Source: Mesostigma viride (lineage: Eukaryota > Streptophyta > Mesostigmatophyceae > Mesostigmatales > Mesostigmataceae). Taken from it: DNA of 64,000 nucleotides. The translations under genes were made by a program, and so were the position numbers. Below, in pieces: positions 1 through 12,200 of the stretch. The stretch is taken from contig RPFO01000667.1 of assembly GCA_009746045.1 (NCBI GenBank), forward strand, positions 3,771,273 through 3,835,272. Reading direction: 5' to 3'. The first letter of the stretch is position 1. Each line of letters opens with the position of its first letter. Below the pieces are notes generated by a model. That model ran no database searches. It saw nothing but the letters and a program-made list of their open reading frames with translations, and was not told where the DNA came from.

Positions 1-129
1 GACTTTAGGACTCATTTCATGACTTATTGTCCTTTGGTCAGGACTTTTGTATGGAATTATGATAGTTTGTGTGATTTAGCATCGTGCAAATGAATTACAA
101 GTGAGGTTGATTAATTAATTTATATACAT

Positions 130-157
130 GTGCTCCCGTTGGGGAGTCACGGAGCCC
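130..157 (-). repeat. stem-loop repeat (GTGCTCC family), copy 1
   Basis: This is a degenerate member of a short family whose ends, GTGCTCC and GGAGCAC, are inverted repeats around a conserved CGTTGGGGAGTCAC loop. The right arm has decayed here (GGAGCCC). Read on the minus strand it is followed by a TTAATT-rich tract, the layout of a LINE 3' end: hairpin, then simple-repeat tail. Confidence 0.6.
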
Positions 158-340
158 CCCCAATGATGGACAAACATCCTACCGTGATATTGATTAATTA
201 GTTAATTAATAGACACGGGAGAGAAAGAAAAAAAGAACGAACGAAAAAGAAAAGAAGGACTGTGATATTAGCATAGGTTAAATTGTGTGTGTGTGGGGGG
301 GGGGGGTGCCACCTCCCCTAAGGTATACTTAACTATCTTA

Positions 341-592
341 CACGTGTAGACTGCGTCACGTGATCATAAATCCTCAATGTGATGGAAATGGAATGGTGGC
401 TGTCTAGCTACTAGTGGCAGGTTTTGAGGCGCCATAGTGATTCGGGCCGTGGTGCCCACAACCCTGTAACTAGGACCTAGATAGCTTACATAATCTATTC
501 CATCCCATGTTCCCCTCCCACTGAGGACTTCTGCTCACGTGACGCAGTCACATGTCTATTAATTAATTAATTAATTAATTAATAGACAAGTG
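341..592. repeat. inverted pair of LINE 3' tails
   Basis: Two copies of the 3' tail of the RTE-like LINE lie here in opposite orientation: a minus-strand one from about 341 to 430 and a plus-strand one from about 432 to 592. Both carry the CACGTGAC...GTCACGTG hairpin sequence, and the right one ends in TTAATTAA repeats. They are severely 5'-truncated insertions, or one insertion into another, with no coding sequence left. Confidence 0.7.
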
Positions 593-633
593 CTGCCTCC
601 ATATTAATTAATTAATTGATTAATTAATTAGAG

Positions 634-2415
634 GCGGTGATTAACCTGACGGCGCTCACGGGGTTCCTGCTTGACGTCTGCAACCGGATCCTGCTTGCCG
701 ACGCGCCGCCGATTCCTGAGTGGCAGCACAGCTACCGTATTATGCTGTACAAAAACAAGGTTCCCCTGACAACCCCGCCAACTACCGAGGAGTCTGCATC
801 CAGAGTGCCGCACTCTCTAAGTTGTTAATTAATGCGCATGATCCTCAACCGCCTTCGTTCTGCTCTCGGCCGTCACATAGGGGAAAGTCAGCAAACGGGC
901 TTTCGTCCTGGGCGCAACACCGTCATGGCCATCTTCGTCGCGCGTCGCCTCTTCGAGGAAATCGCTCTCCTGCAACCTGGTGAGTTTCCCGCAATCCTGA
1001 TCTTCATCGACTTCATCAAGGCTTTTGATTCTGTCCTCTCGGACGCTCTATGGGCTATACTTGCTCGCGCTCGCGTCCCCACTCCCCTGATTACCGTCAT
1101 CCGCACGCTGTATGAGGGGTCGACCACTTCGGTGCGCACTCAATTAACACGGCTTTACCCCGCCATGCCCACTGCAGACCAGCGTCTGGCCGGCAGGGTT
1201 GCGTCCTCAGTGTCGCCGTACCTGTTTATGAATGTAGTGGATTATGTTATGCGCCAGGCACGTGCTCGCTTTGCTAGCATTGCAGGCCGTGCCCCTGGCC
1301 TAGCGATCACGAACGAGCTTGGAGAAGGGGGGCCAACTAACAAGCAGAATTTACTAGCTGACCTCATTTATGCCAACGACATCACGCTCATCGAGAAGCC
1401 GGAGTCTGCCCTGACTTTGGCTGGACTGCCTGGCGCTCGAGGCTCGGGCGGTTGGTCTAGAAATCAGCCCCAAAACGGAGGCCCTGGCCCTCGGCATGGC
1501 AGGGCCCCCACCCACACTCCGCCTCTTAGACGACACCGAGGTCAACTACCCTACTTCAGGCCGCTTCAAGCTGCTCGGCAGTTGGCTTCCCGACTGCGAG
1601 GACGACCTGACGACACGGATCGGCATGGCGTGGGCGCAACTCCATGACCACCGCCGCTGGTGGAGCAACCCCGCCCTACCCCGGATCGTCAAGCGTGACC
1701 TCTTCAAGGTTGTCATTCTGACGATCCTGACCTACGGCGCCGAGACCTGGACACTGACGCAGGAGCTGGAGCAACGACTCGACGGCAACGTCTCCAAGAT
1801 GCTGCGCAAGGCCCTTAACATCCCCTTCGGTTTGCACATTAGTAATGAGGATTTGTACGCTGATTTCCCTTATGTTCCCCACATTATTAGGCACAGGCGC
1901 CTGGGCCTAGCCGGGCACCTGGCCCTCACAGATCAGGTAGACACATCAGATAGACTAGCTGGCACCAAGCCCGCCCAGCCTGGGCGATATGTCCTCACCT
2001 GGCGTGCCCCAGGCCGCGCGCGGCAGGGGCCGCCACCCGTGGACTTTTCGTGATAGACTCGGCATGGACATGTGCTACACTAGACGTGACGGGCTCCCAC
2101 CCGGGCAGCCTCCTGGTTTGTCTGTAATATGGAGGCAGATGGTAAGCAAGGATAGATGGCAAGTAGTGATGAAGGAGACCACCCCCAAGTCTGTGGGGGC
2201 TCCGCTTGTGACCGCGTATGGCATTCATAGCGATTCGGGGTGAGGTGCCCACACCCTAGCTGTAACTAGGACCTAGATAGCTTACACCATCCATTCCATC
2301 CCATTTTCCCCTCCCACTGAGGACTTATGCTCACGTGACGCAGTCACGTGTCTATTAATTAATTAATTAATTAATTAATTAATTAATTAATTAATTAATT
2401 AATTAATTAATTAGA
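634..2415 (+). pseudogene. RTE-like LINE, 5'-truncated, dead copy A
   Basis: This is the reverse transcriptase part and 3' end of a non-LTR retrotransposon. It aligns with the better copy at 24.2-26.2 kb (minus) from the residues VIKLTALTGFLLDVCN to the end. Recognisable parts are FIDFIKAFDSV, the GCV..SPYL block and the C-terminal LTYGAETWTLTQELEQRLDG segment. It is broken by several frameshifts near 770, 820 (a TTAATT insertion), 1140, 1405 and 2030, and the catalytic YADD is YAND. The coding part ends at 2243; then come the conserved tail, the 19-bp hairpin at 2332-2350 and a TTAATTAA tail to about 2413. TTAATTAA repeats also lie directly before the 5' break, so the copy sits inside a TTAA array. 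Similarity to the RTE clade rests on motif style only. Confidence 0.88.
2332..2413 (+). repeat. LINE 3' hairpin and (TTAA)n tail
   Basis: CACGTGACGCAGTCACGTG is a near-perfect palindrome at 2332-2350, followed by TCTA and about 60 bp of TTAATTAA. The same hairpin-plus-tail ends other copies of this LINE. By analogy with other LINEs the hairpin is probably what the reverse transcriptase recognises; that is inference. Confidence 0.75.
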
Positions 2416-3069
2416 AGCGCCACAGCCCGGCAGAATCACTATGTTTACCGAATTTGGTCGGACATGCATTACCCCCACCAACGGGTTTAAGGTATATTTC
2501 ATAACCTCCTGCCGATAGCACATGCTTAGGTCTCCTTGACGTTTAGGCCAAGCGCGACAACACAGCCCACCGCTACAATTCAAGCTCGTGACTGTCCAAA
2601 GCCAGGTTCGGTCTTTGAAAAGCCAGATGTGCATCTGTCCTCTGGGGGACCCCCATGCAAAGCCCACTGGCCAGCAGAAGGCTACGCAAGCATCGTACGA
2701 CACGGTCGACACCCAAGTTGGTGGGGGCGCTGCGTGTCATTGGAAACGATAACGTAGAGAGATGGGCCCCAGGGGGGGATTTGTAAGACGAGAAAAAAAA
2801 CACTTCCTGCATTGAAATATGCCATCATCCCCACCATAATCCATTCTACCTTGATATTTTATGCTCCGTTAGCTAATCAGCAACTACTAGCACGTGACCC
2901 TGTAATGTGACTCCATTTCATTACTAGCATGCTCCATTAGCACCGTCACATGATGTAATGACCTCTATCTGCTGTGCTTTTGCGTCAGCCTACCTATTCA
3001 TTGTGTTGCACCCATAGTTGGGCCTGCAGTATGATGCAGAAAGAGTCCTCTTCTGTGGCCTGCCCACTT
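2416..3069. other. no gene seen, 2.4-3.1 kb
   Basis: I find no exon, repeat array or transposon signature in this stretch. Short open frames on both strands carry no recognisable motif. It is the region downstream of the sialyltransferase-like gene's 3' end. Confidence 0.4.
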
Positions 3070-3155
3070 GTGGCAGTGAGAGAAGCTAGTGCAAGCTAGT
3101 CGAGGGCACCCCCCCTCCTCGTTGTGTATAGGGTTTGAGGGTTCCTTTATTGGCA
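3070..3155 (-). promoter_or_regulatory. 3'-end element with poly(A) signal, GT29 gene
   Basis: About 70 nt downstream of the GT29 stop codon the minus strand reads GGTGCCAATAAAGGAA, with AATAAA at 3146-3151. This and the following sequence (ACACAACGAG, then a G-rich run, TAGCTT and, slightly further on, GGCCACAGA..GGACTC) is also found downstream of the peroxiredoxin gene at about 23,967-24,070, in the same orientation relative to transcription. It is either a shared 3'-UTR module or a repeat carrying a poly(A) signal. Confidence 0.65.
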
Positions 3156-3217
3156 CCGCTGGACGCAGTCATGTGCTTATAATTTATCTGCTGAGCTATT
3201 GCACTGATCGAAGCTGT

Positions 3218-6200
3218 TTAATGGATATATAGAGGGTACCCCTCCCCCAGCAGCTGGTACGCGTAGATGGCGAAGTCAAAAGAATGATGTTCTGTGACAC
3301 CCTGCAACGCAGAAGACCGGGGGAATGCAAGGCAAAAGTGCGCAGGGAGTGCCATTGCAAAACGCCCTTGTGAGTATCCCGCAAACTTTTTTATATACAC
3401 GACGCCGAGCTTCTCTGCAAACAAATGCATCGGATGCATGAGACAAGCGGAATACAACCACCAAGGAGAATGGCTTGTGAAGCGGTAGCATCGCTTGCGT
3501 TCATGCAGCAGGCAAGCTAAGTCAGAAGCAAAAAGTTAATATAGCAGCAAAGTTCTTGCCTGCTGCCTGGCTTGCCTTGTATGTCTGATAGCACATTGAT
3601 TGCTATAGTTGTGTTAGATATGCACATCATATCCATGTTTGAAACCTGACTTCACCCAGACATGCCCAACATTTGATGGGTAAAAAAAGGAATCAGGGGA
3701 GCTCCGGTTAAAACCTTGCGGCAAGTTACAACAAGGGAGCTTTCTGAGCACCCAGTTAGCTAGCTGCATCTATGCCCGAAACGGATGATTGATTTCCCAG
3801 TCAGCCCGTGGTAGGCTTCATTGAAACCCGAAAATGCCAAGTGTGAAACCAACAATCCTCTTAGCGCTGACGTGACGTGCACAGAATGAATGGCAGAACA
3901 TGCCCATTGCCCATTATTGACAAAATATGAACAAGGTAATTACCTTATAGGAAATAGACTTGTCTTACCTATTGTAACGGCAGAGTACAATAAGCACTCC
4001 AGAAAAGTCACAGAAACACGACTACTAGCAATCCCAACCATAGTCATAACAAGCCAGGATTGCACCCTTTGGGTTGCAACACATCGTTTGTATAGATATA
4101 GCCCGGAATCCCTTTGCCACTCGGCTCTAAGGATCCGGATCGCGCATAAACTTAGGTCACCAGCGAGTGGTTATGCTGGATAGGTATTGGTCCAGATCCT
4201 TAGAGCTGAGCGGCAAAAGGATTCTAGGCAACATGTAAACTAACGCATATCCCTTATGACAGTTGTTTACCTGGTCAAGGTTTTAGGCTTTCTGTTTCCA
4301 GACCTCCTCTTTGTCAAAGTAACCACAGGGCCAGCTATGTTTACGCAACCGGACCCTGGCAAAGAAGTGATGGGGATAGTTAAGCTTACCCAACTTGATG
4401 AAATGAAAGCAATTGTAGGGTTACCTACGACCATGCACCTCAGCTTCATGGAATAAAAGATTAAATTTGAGGAAGGTGGGGTAAGTTATGTCCACGCACC
4501 TCCACTTTGTCAAAGTAATGATAGGGAGCCTTTGCCGTCTTCTTTGACACGTAGGCCTCAAAGCCGTAAAGGTGGACCTCGTTGCAAATCTGCGGGGCAC
4601 GCACGCATAGCATGCCACACCATGCCGTGCCATGTCATGCCATGCCGTGCCGTGCCGAACCATGCAAAAGTACGCAAGTATGAATTAGTAGCCCCAAAAC
4701 CGGAAAGGAGGCGGATGGCACGGTGCATTCAGTTGTGTGGATCCTTACTTGTGCATGCGCAAACTTGTCATTTGAAGGCAATTCTAAGAACTGTGGTTGT
4801 AGACGAACAAGCACATCCCAGCAGACAGAATGCCCGCGCACTCTACAGGCACTTTGTGGTACCTGTATTGATGAAAGACACGTGTACATACTAGTTTCAC
4901 ATACTAGTGCACTGTACCGATGATGGACTATACAGTGGGCACTGCGGGGTCACTATACATTCCCGTCGGTGTGTCGGTACAGTGAATCCATCCATTTCCA
5001 GTGCTCCAAACTAATTAGGAGAATTGTGGTATACGCATCGATAAATCACACAGTGCATTAATCCATTTCCAGTGCTCCATTATGCCTAAGTGCTCCATCT
5101 TCAATGCTCCGCGATACATTGTACTGCACGGCTCATAGTGTGCCATATTACAGCCAAAAATACCTAATAAAATCGGTTTCTCTGAATATATATAATTAAC
5201 GCATGCGGGAAAGATAGGGCCGCTATGCCTTGGCCTGCATGTGGGAGGCTGTCTGCGACATGGGCTGACTAATTCGATCTGTACAAAGGGTTTCATGTTC
5301 GCCTGGATTTTCCTTGGGTGACCCGGTTGTTTATAAGGGTCCGTGGCTATTAATTAGTGGTCCGAGAAAATTAATTGTAGGTTTTATACGACTTGCTTGC
5401 AAAGATTCTTGTTTGGTTGCACCAGCTGAGGTTAGCTGGGGACCTGTAGGGTCGGCTGGCTGCTTAACGAATCTTTGACTGATTTTGGCTCTTTAGTGAG
5501 TCGTGATTAATTATTGTATAGTGGATTCGGACCGGCCCAAGGGGTCGATGGGCGAGTTTTATGTTTGTCAGTCTTGGGAACCTTGTACAACTACCTGTAC
5601 GGTTAACGCACTAGCCTGGGGGTGCGTGGCCATGTTGTTTGTAGTGGCGTTTTCACCACTGTTCAGGCCGGCATGTGACGCGTGCCTGTGTTACTTAATT
5701 TAGGATGATGTCAGCTTGTGTGTCGGCGGACCATGCCTTAAGCAAGCTAGGCAGGCAATGATCCACGATTGTTTCTTTCCCCTCCCTCCCACTCTGAAGG
5801 CTTCTTGCTTCCGCGTGCGGATTGAGAAACCACTGTTAACTGCTGCATTTGTGGCAGGGTTCCACTTATTGTATTCAATTAAATGCTGGTCTTCTTGGGA
5901 GCTTAGTGATCGTAAAAGTAGTACACAAATTCCGCCGTCTGCGTATCCTGTACATTGGTGCCCTCGTGCTATGAGCAGCGGGCATGCCACACCCATCTGT
6001 GCTTACTTCACGTACTGTACTGTATCATGCCTAGATTTCACCGCCCCAACAGCCTGTGCCTCCGTATCCTTGGGCAAAATCTTCCTTAATCTATACTTCT
6101 ATGTATTCGGGTGAAGCCTGCTCACAATCTTGCACTAGTACCATAACCAAACACCCCCCCTTATGTACATCTGGTTTCACCCTGTACTGGAAGCCAATTG

Positions 6201-9200
6201 TAGCTGCATAAGAAGACAGGGTCGTGCAGTACCCGCTCGCAGTCTCTCTATCACTCGACGCTTAAAAATGATCAATAGCCACTGATAATTCTATTCCAGG
6301 CACCCACTGAACCTGCATAAGAAACAGGATCACCGCGTAGACCCACACACAGTCTGGTAGTATTACCAGTAGTATTACCAGTAGTGTTACCAGTAGTGTT
6401 ATCAGTAGTGCTACCAGTAGTGTTACCAGACGTATTACCAGTAGTATTACCAGTAGTGTTACCAGACGTATAACCAGACGTATTACCAGTAGTATTACCA
6501 GTAGTATTACCAGTAGTATTACTAGTAGTGTTACCAGTAGTGTTACCAGTAGTGTTACCAGTAGTGTTACCAGTAGTGTTACCAGTAGTATTACTAGTAG
6601 TGTTACCAGTAGTATTACTAGTAGTGTTACCAGTAGTATTACCAGACTCTATCACCAGACACTCTCACACTCTCACAGACCATTACGGGGGCACTCTCAT
6701 ACATTTTCATTGCTTGCATCCTGTACCAGGCCACCAAACATGCACCCGGGAGGGTATCACTGATCGCATTCAACCCGCTCTTAGTCGCTACATTGCCCTC
6801 GCTACCTTCTTTGATCCGGGAGTTCAACATCTACTCTCATCCTATTGCAGTCGCCCTCCGCACCTGCATAAGAAATAAGATCACGTTGAACCCGGTCATA
6901 GTCTCCAGTGCCTTAACCATGATCGCTAATCATTTCCATACTATACCAAGCCCATCCTGAGCCCATCCCACCTGCATAAGAAAAAGAATTGCATAGAACC
7001 CGCTCATCGGCTTGTCGTGGTACTTTGTTGCATGGCGCCGCTCCATCTCGTCCTTAAGCTGGTTCCACAGGTGGAAGCTGCGGGCGACAAAGCCGGGGTG
7101 GAGGAAGTGGATGCGGTTCCCCCCGCTGGCGTACTTCTCCACGAGGGGGGCAAACAGGTTCTGTGGGCGGCAGCCAGACCAGCCAACGACAAAACCGCAG
7201 GCTCGCCACCCACCGCAAATCCGCCACAACGCCAGCCGGACCCGCCAGGTGGCACACCAGAGGGCACCAAAGCGGCAGGCCACCGCAAGCCGCATCGCCA
7301 TGAGGGACAAATGGCACACTATGTGAGGGAATGAAGGGCGGTGTTGTGCAAGGGCGCGTACGTGGAACCGAGCCAGACAGGTAAGGGGACAAAAAGGTTC
7401 TTCCAGGTAAGGCGCGGGGGTGGGCGTGGCACACAACGGTGTCGACAGCGGCAGAGGGTAGTCTCTTTCAAGAAAGATGCCCCATGGCGCAAACCGCAGT
7501 GTGTTGTTCGGGCGGGAAACAAAGGCAGTGCAGCGGGCCAACCTAATCAAAACGTGCTATCAGCTGTATCAACTTGGTCATCTTGCTGCAAACAAACTGT
7601 GGCTGACAGGCTGTGGACAACCGCTCCCAACTTTAATGAAGTTAGATGTGAAAAAAATTATTCAATTAAACTTATTCATTTAATCGAAATTCATGATATG
7701 AGACCGGCCTTAGCCTTTCCTCCCGGTTCGCGGGAGTTTTTTACTAACCCAGATTCCTATTCACAAGATATACGTGAGTTTAATCTGAGACTGGCCTTTG
7801 CGCTCACCTTGCGGTTGGTGGGCGACGAGAACTCGAAGAAGAGCAGCGTGGAGGGCGGACTGCGGAAGCGGAACCCCTTGGACGCATGCAGGATGCGGCG
7901 CGCGTTCTCCCCTGTGCATGCGCACATGATGTGTTTATTGATAAAATAGCAGTAATGAACTGATGGTCAACAAAAGATCTGCTGGACGCAGGTGCTCCAC
8001 ACACATGCTGATAGTCGCACAGACGACATGTGCACCCACCACCCATGAAGATTCTCTCCTGCACGCGCGCAGTTGTGTGTATCGATTAATTAGTTTGTCC
8101 ACATCAGTTGAATTTACTCGCACAGAAGACACTCACGGTTGCAGAAATGACCCGTAGTCATAATGGACTCTCATGGTCGCAAGAGCCACTCCCTGTTGCA
8201 AACACCTCGGTGGCGGTGGCAGAACACAAATGACACTCCCAGTCGCAGGAAACGAGAGCACTACCGGTTGCAAAAGCCGGTCAAGCCACAAGAACTACTC
8301 ACAGATATAAACGCCACTCATGGGTGCGAACGCCACTAACGATTGCAAATGCCGCTCACCATTCCTGACCTTACAGTCCCAGGGAAAACTCACGAACGCA
8401 AAATCGCTAACATTTGCACAGCTGCAAATATTACTCACGGGTGGATGGCTCAAGCTAAGCTCCATGGGAGTGCCTTCCTACCATGAGAAACAAATTTATT
8501 ACAATGAGTGTGTGCAGGCTTTATAGTAGACCCTAGCCACTCTATCAAAATCATTGTACAAATCATTGTCATGGCCCGGCCATTTCACCACGCTGAGGCT
8601 CAGCACATGCCTAGCTTGTCCCTCAAACAGCAGCATGCATTAGCGGGTGGGAACTGCAAAACGGCCTCCATACGTCCACCGCACCACGCGGTACATTCGT
8701 GTGCACAAATATCCACAAAAATAGCTTTAGATATCTGACAGTGCATCCAAGGCGCTGCCCCCCCTTTTGGTACTTGAACTACCACAAAATGGGGGGGGCA
8801 CGTACCACACTGGGGCACTCGGCACTACCAGCACACACAGCCGACCCCTCTACTCATGTCCAACCGTCATCAAGCACCGTACATGGTGTAAGTGACGGAC
8901 GGTAGAGCGACGCTGCAGGCTTCAGATCGGCCCCCTTTGACCCCGCCGCAAGCACCTATAAGTGAGCAGATAGCTCAACAATTGCAAACGCTGCCACCAC
9001 AAAGATAGCTCACGGTTGCAAAACTGATTCATAGGCACAAAAATCACTCGCGGTCACAAAAGTCACTCATGCTTGCAGATGTCGCAGACGCAGGCATGCT
9101 GCAACTCACGGTCACAAACATCGCTGATGGTTGCCAAAGTTGCAATCAGATGGATCACTCGCGATCGCAAAAATCAAAAGCACAGCTGCAAACTGCATCT

Positions 9201-12200
9201 GCAAAGTGAAACAACTCACGGTTGCAGAAGTCAAACGTGGTCTTCCTGCCCACGTCGTCCTCGTAGGGGTGCACGGGCGCGTAGTTAAAACGCAGGACCG
9301 CCTCATGGGCATCGATGGCCTTCTGTTGAGGGTTGAGGGTTGAGGGTGGGGCCCATTCGCCCCGCAACCAGGCACAGGGGAACGAGGGAAAGAATATAGC
9401 GCAGACTGACGAGCCAGAAGAGGCAAGTAGGACCGGTCACAGGATAGTGAGAGGAAACAAATAGCCCATGGGGGGACCCAAGGCAGGTATGTGGGGCCAT
9501 GCAGAAACATAACTACAATCATGGAAATACAACAGACATACAGTAAACGATGAAATCCATACTATGCAGAATATTGGACGTACAATGAGCACACGGCCAT
9601 GGTGGGGATGGGCGGGGGTGGGGATGGGCGGGGGTGGGGATGGTTGGGGGTAGGGATGGTTGGGGGTAGGGATGGGCGGGTGTGGGGATGGGGATGTGGT
9701 GGACACCACCACCGGCGGATAATAAAGCGCCCTTAGGCCATCAGCGCACGCATGCAAGCATCAGCGCACACACGTGGGCATCCTAACGCCTTGGCGGAGC
9801 CATCTCTCAAGTGGCGCTGACGTTCCCTCCCTCCATGGCCCCCTTGATACCTCCTTGCCAGAACCCCCTTCGCAACTGCTTGCGAGCACGCGCGGTGCCC
9901 CCTTGCCATGCGAAATGTGGCCCGCTGGATGCCCCTGCCATTCATGAATCTACCCACCTGTTAGAAACATACCTTGTTGTTTGCAGTTGCCACAGTAGCC
10001 CCTTCTGGCAAACCACTTCATCCCTTTCACTGTTGCACATGCTTATTTCGCGGCACTTGCATGCTATAAATTACAAGCATGCTTTGCTCATAATGCAAAG
10101 AGTAAAAGACACAAAATCAAGTTGCCCCCTCAGATTCCTAAACCGCCAATGAAGGAGGAGATCCGGCTCAGGGGCGAATACTTAATTATTTATAAGTGCA
10201 TGCTTGCTTAGTTAAAGCGAATGCTTGCTTAATCAAAAGCGAATGGTTGCTTATTTACAAGCAAGTTCTCTCTTACTTAGATGGGAGAGCTTGCATAATT
10301 TAAAGCAAATGCTTAATTATTTAAAAGCAAGTGCTTGCTTCATTAAAGTGGATGCTTGCATAATTAAGAGCGAGTGCTTGCACAATTAAAAGCGAATGCT
10401 TGCTTAACTAAGAGCGAGTGCTTGTTAAATTGAAAGAAAGTGCTTGCTTACTTAAAGCGAGTGCTTGCTTACCTAAAAGCGAGTGCTTGCTTACCCCACT
10501 CTTGGAGCGCAGCCAGGTGCCAGAGTTCCCTACTTAAAGCGGGTGCTTGCTTACCCCACTCTTGGAGCGCAGCAAGCTGCCAGAGTTCCCCACGACCGCG
10601 CACGACGCAAAGTGCCGCCGAGGGTGGTCCGCCGCCGGGAGGTGCTTGAGGAACGCCCTGGATGGCGTGGAGGATATCCGTGGCGCATGGTGCAGAGGGA
10701 CATGCCACCCATGCACAATTCGCAGAGAGGCATGTCACCCGTGCACATATGACAACAAGGTGTGCCATCCATGCAGATATAGCATAGTGGCATGTCATCC
10801 ATGCACATAGGGCAGAGAGGTGTGCCATCTATTGCACACAGGGCAAAGAGTTGCAGTGACCATGAGGCCAAATGGTGTCAGATTGCGCATTGAATGTATA
10901 CTATCACAGTAACAATGATTAGTATGCTATGGGCAGGTTGACAACACCCATAGTAATCCCTAGGACATGCACGAGTACACCCATAGTGATCCCTAGAGCC
11001 CGCACGAGTACCCCTGCAGCTGTCCTACCCAGACATTCAATCCATTTAAGTTTTCCTCCATTCACAGGCAAGAGACGGATGGTTGGACGCAGAAATGCTC
11101 AGATACACTCACAATGACACACAGACGCAGAACACAGAAGCCCCCAAGCCCCCAAGCCCCCAAGCCCCCAAGCCCCCAAGCCCCCAAGCCCCCAAGCCCC
11201 CAAGCCCCCAAGCCCCCAAGCCCCCAAGCCCCCAAGCCCCCAAGCCCCCAAGCCCCCAAGCCCCCAAGCCCCCAAGCCCCCAAGCCCCCAAGCCCCCAAG
11301 CCCCCAAGCCCCCAAGCCCCCAAGCCCCCGAGCCCCCGAGCCCCCACGCCCCCACGCCCCCACGCCCCCACGCCCCCGCGCCCCCACGCCCCCACGCCCC
11401 CACGTCCCCAAACCCCCAATCAGATAAACAAGACCAGCAAACGACACAATAACACAAGCACGCGAACACAACATCCTTCAAGGGTATTCCCACGCTGCAA
11501 CATTTTCCTAATCCGAGTGTACTTTTGAAAATGGTAATGGATCACAGCGGAACGTCCCCAAACCCCTGGCTGACCTCTCCAGGGTCATCTGCGAGTGCGA
11601 CGCCCCTGTCATGCTGAGGAAGTGCAGGATGGGCTCCTGGCCGCTGCTGGTGTCCACGGATGCGGACGACAGCACAACGGGGTCCTCATCTGGAACGATG
11701 GCCTGGGCTACGAACCACGCGGCCGTCTCTGGACAAAGGGGGTGCAGGGAGACATGTAGGAGCAGGAGATGGGGGCGCGGAGACTCGTTGGATAAAGATC
11801 CTGTGGCAAAGGATGTGAGGGAAAAGGGTGCTCTTTCGATGCGAAAAACTGGCCAAGGTGGTACGGTTGTAATTGTGAGGAAGGGCGGGTCATGGTGGAT
11901 GAAATCTCAGTGCATGCGCCATCTGGGGGAGGCAAATGTAGGGCTACAAAATTGAAAGGAAGATAATTAAATTTATAGTTGGTCAAGGTAGATGGGCCAA
12001 ATGGTGACGAACCAAGGCACGAGAGTTAAGGTATCAGACTGGTTAATTATTGAGTGAGTAGGTGAGGGAATGGGTGACTGGGGGAAGGGGGAAGAAGAGA
12101 GGAAAGAAAGGAGGGAGGGGGCAGTGGGCTCGTCAGGCAGGCAAGGAGGTTGCGACAACGCAAGTAAAGGAGGGAGGGGGCAGTGGGCTCGTCAGGCAGG

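Noticed and set aside
3890-4183. 97-codon plus-strand ORF in GT29 intron 8
   Set aside because: No motif, and the region carries an inverted repeat; composition is not protein-like.
5716-6114. 132-codon plus-strand ORF
   Set aside because: Lies in GT29 intron 7, no recognised domain, no splice or promoter context.
6272-6655. NTTG-repeat surface protein
   Set aside because: A 12-bp minisatellite in intron 7 of the GT29 gene; other frames are equally open and there is no signal peptide.
11138-11400. Telomere-like (CCCCCAAG)n repeat
   Set aside because: It resembles ciliate-type C4A2 superficially, but it is 8 bp, imperfect and inside an intron, with its edge matching donor-proximal sequence.
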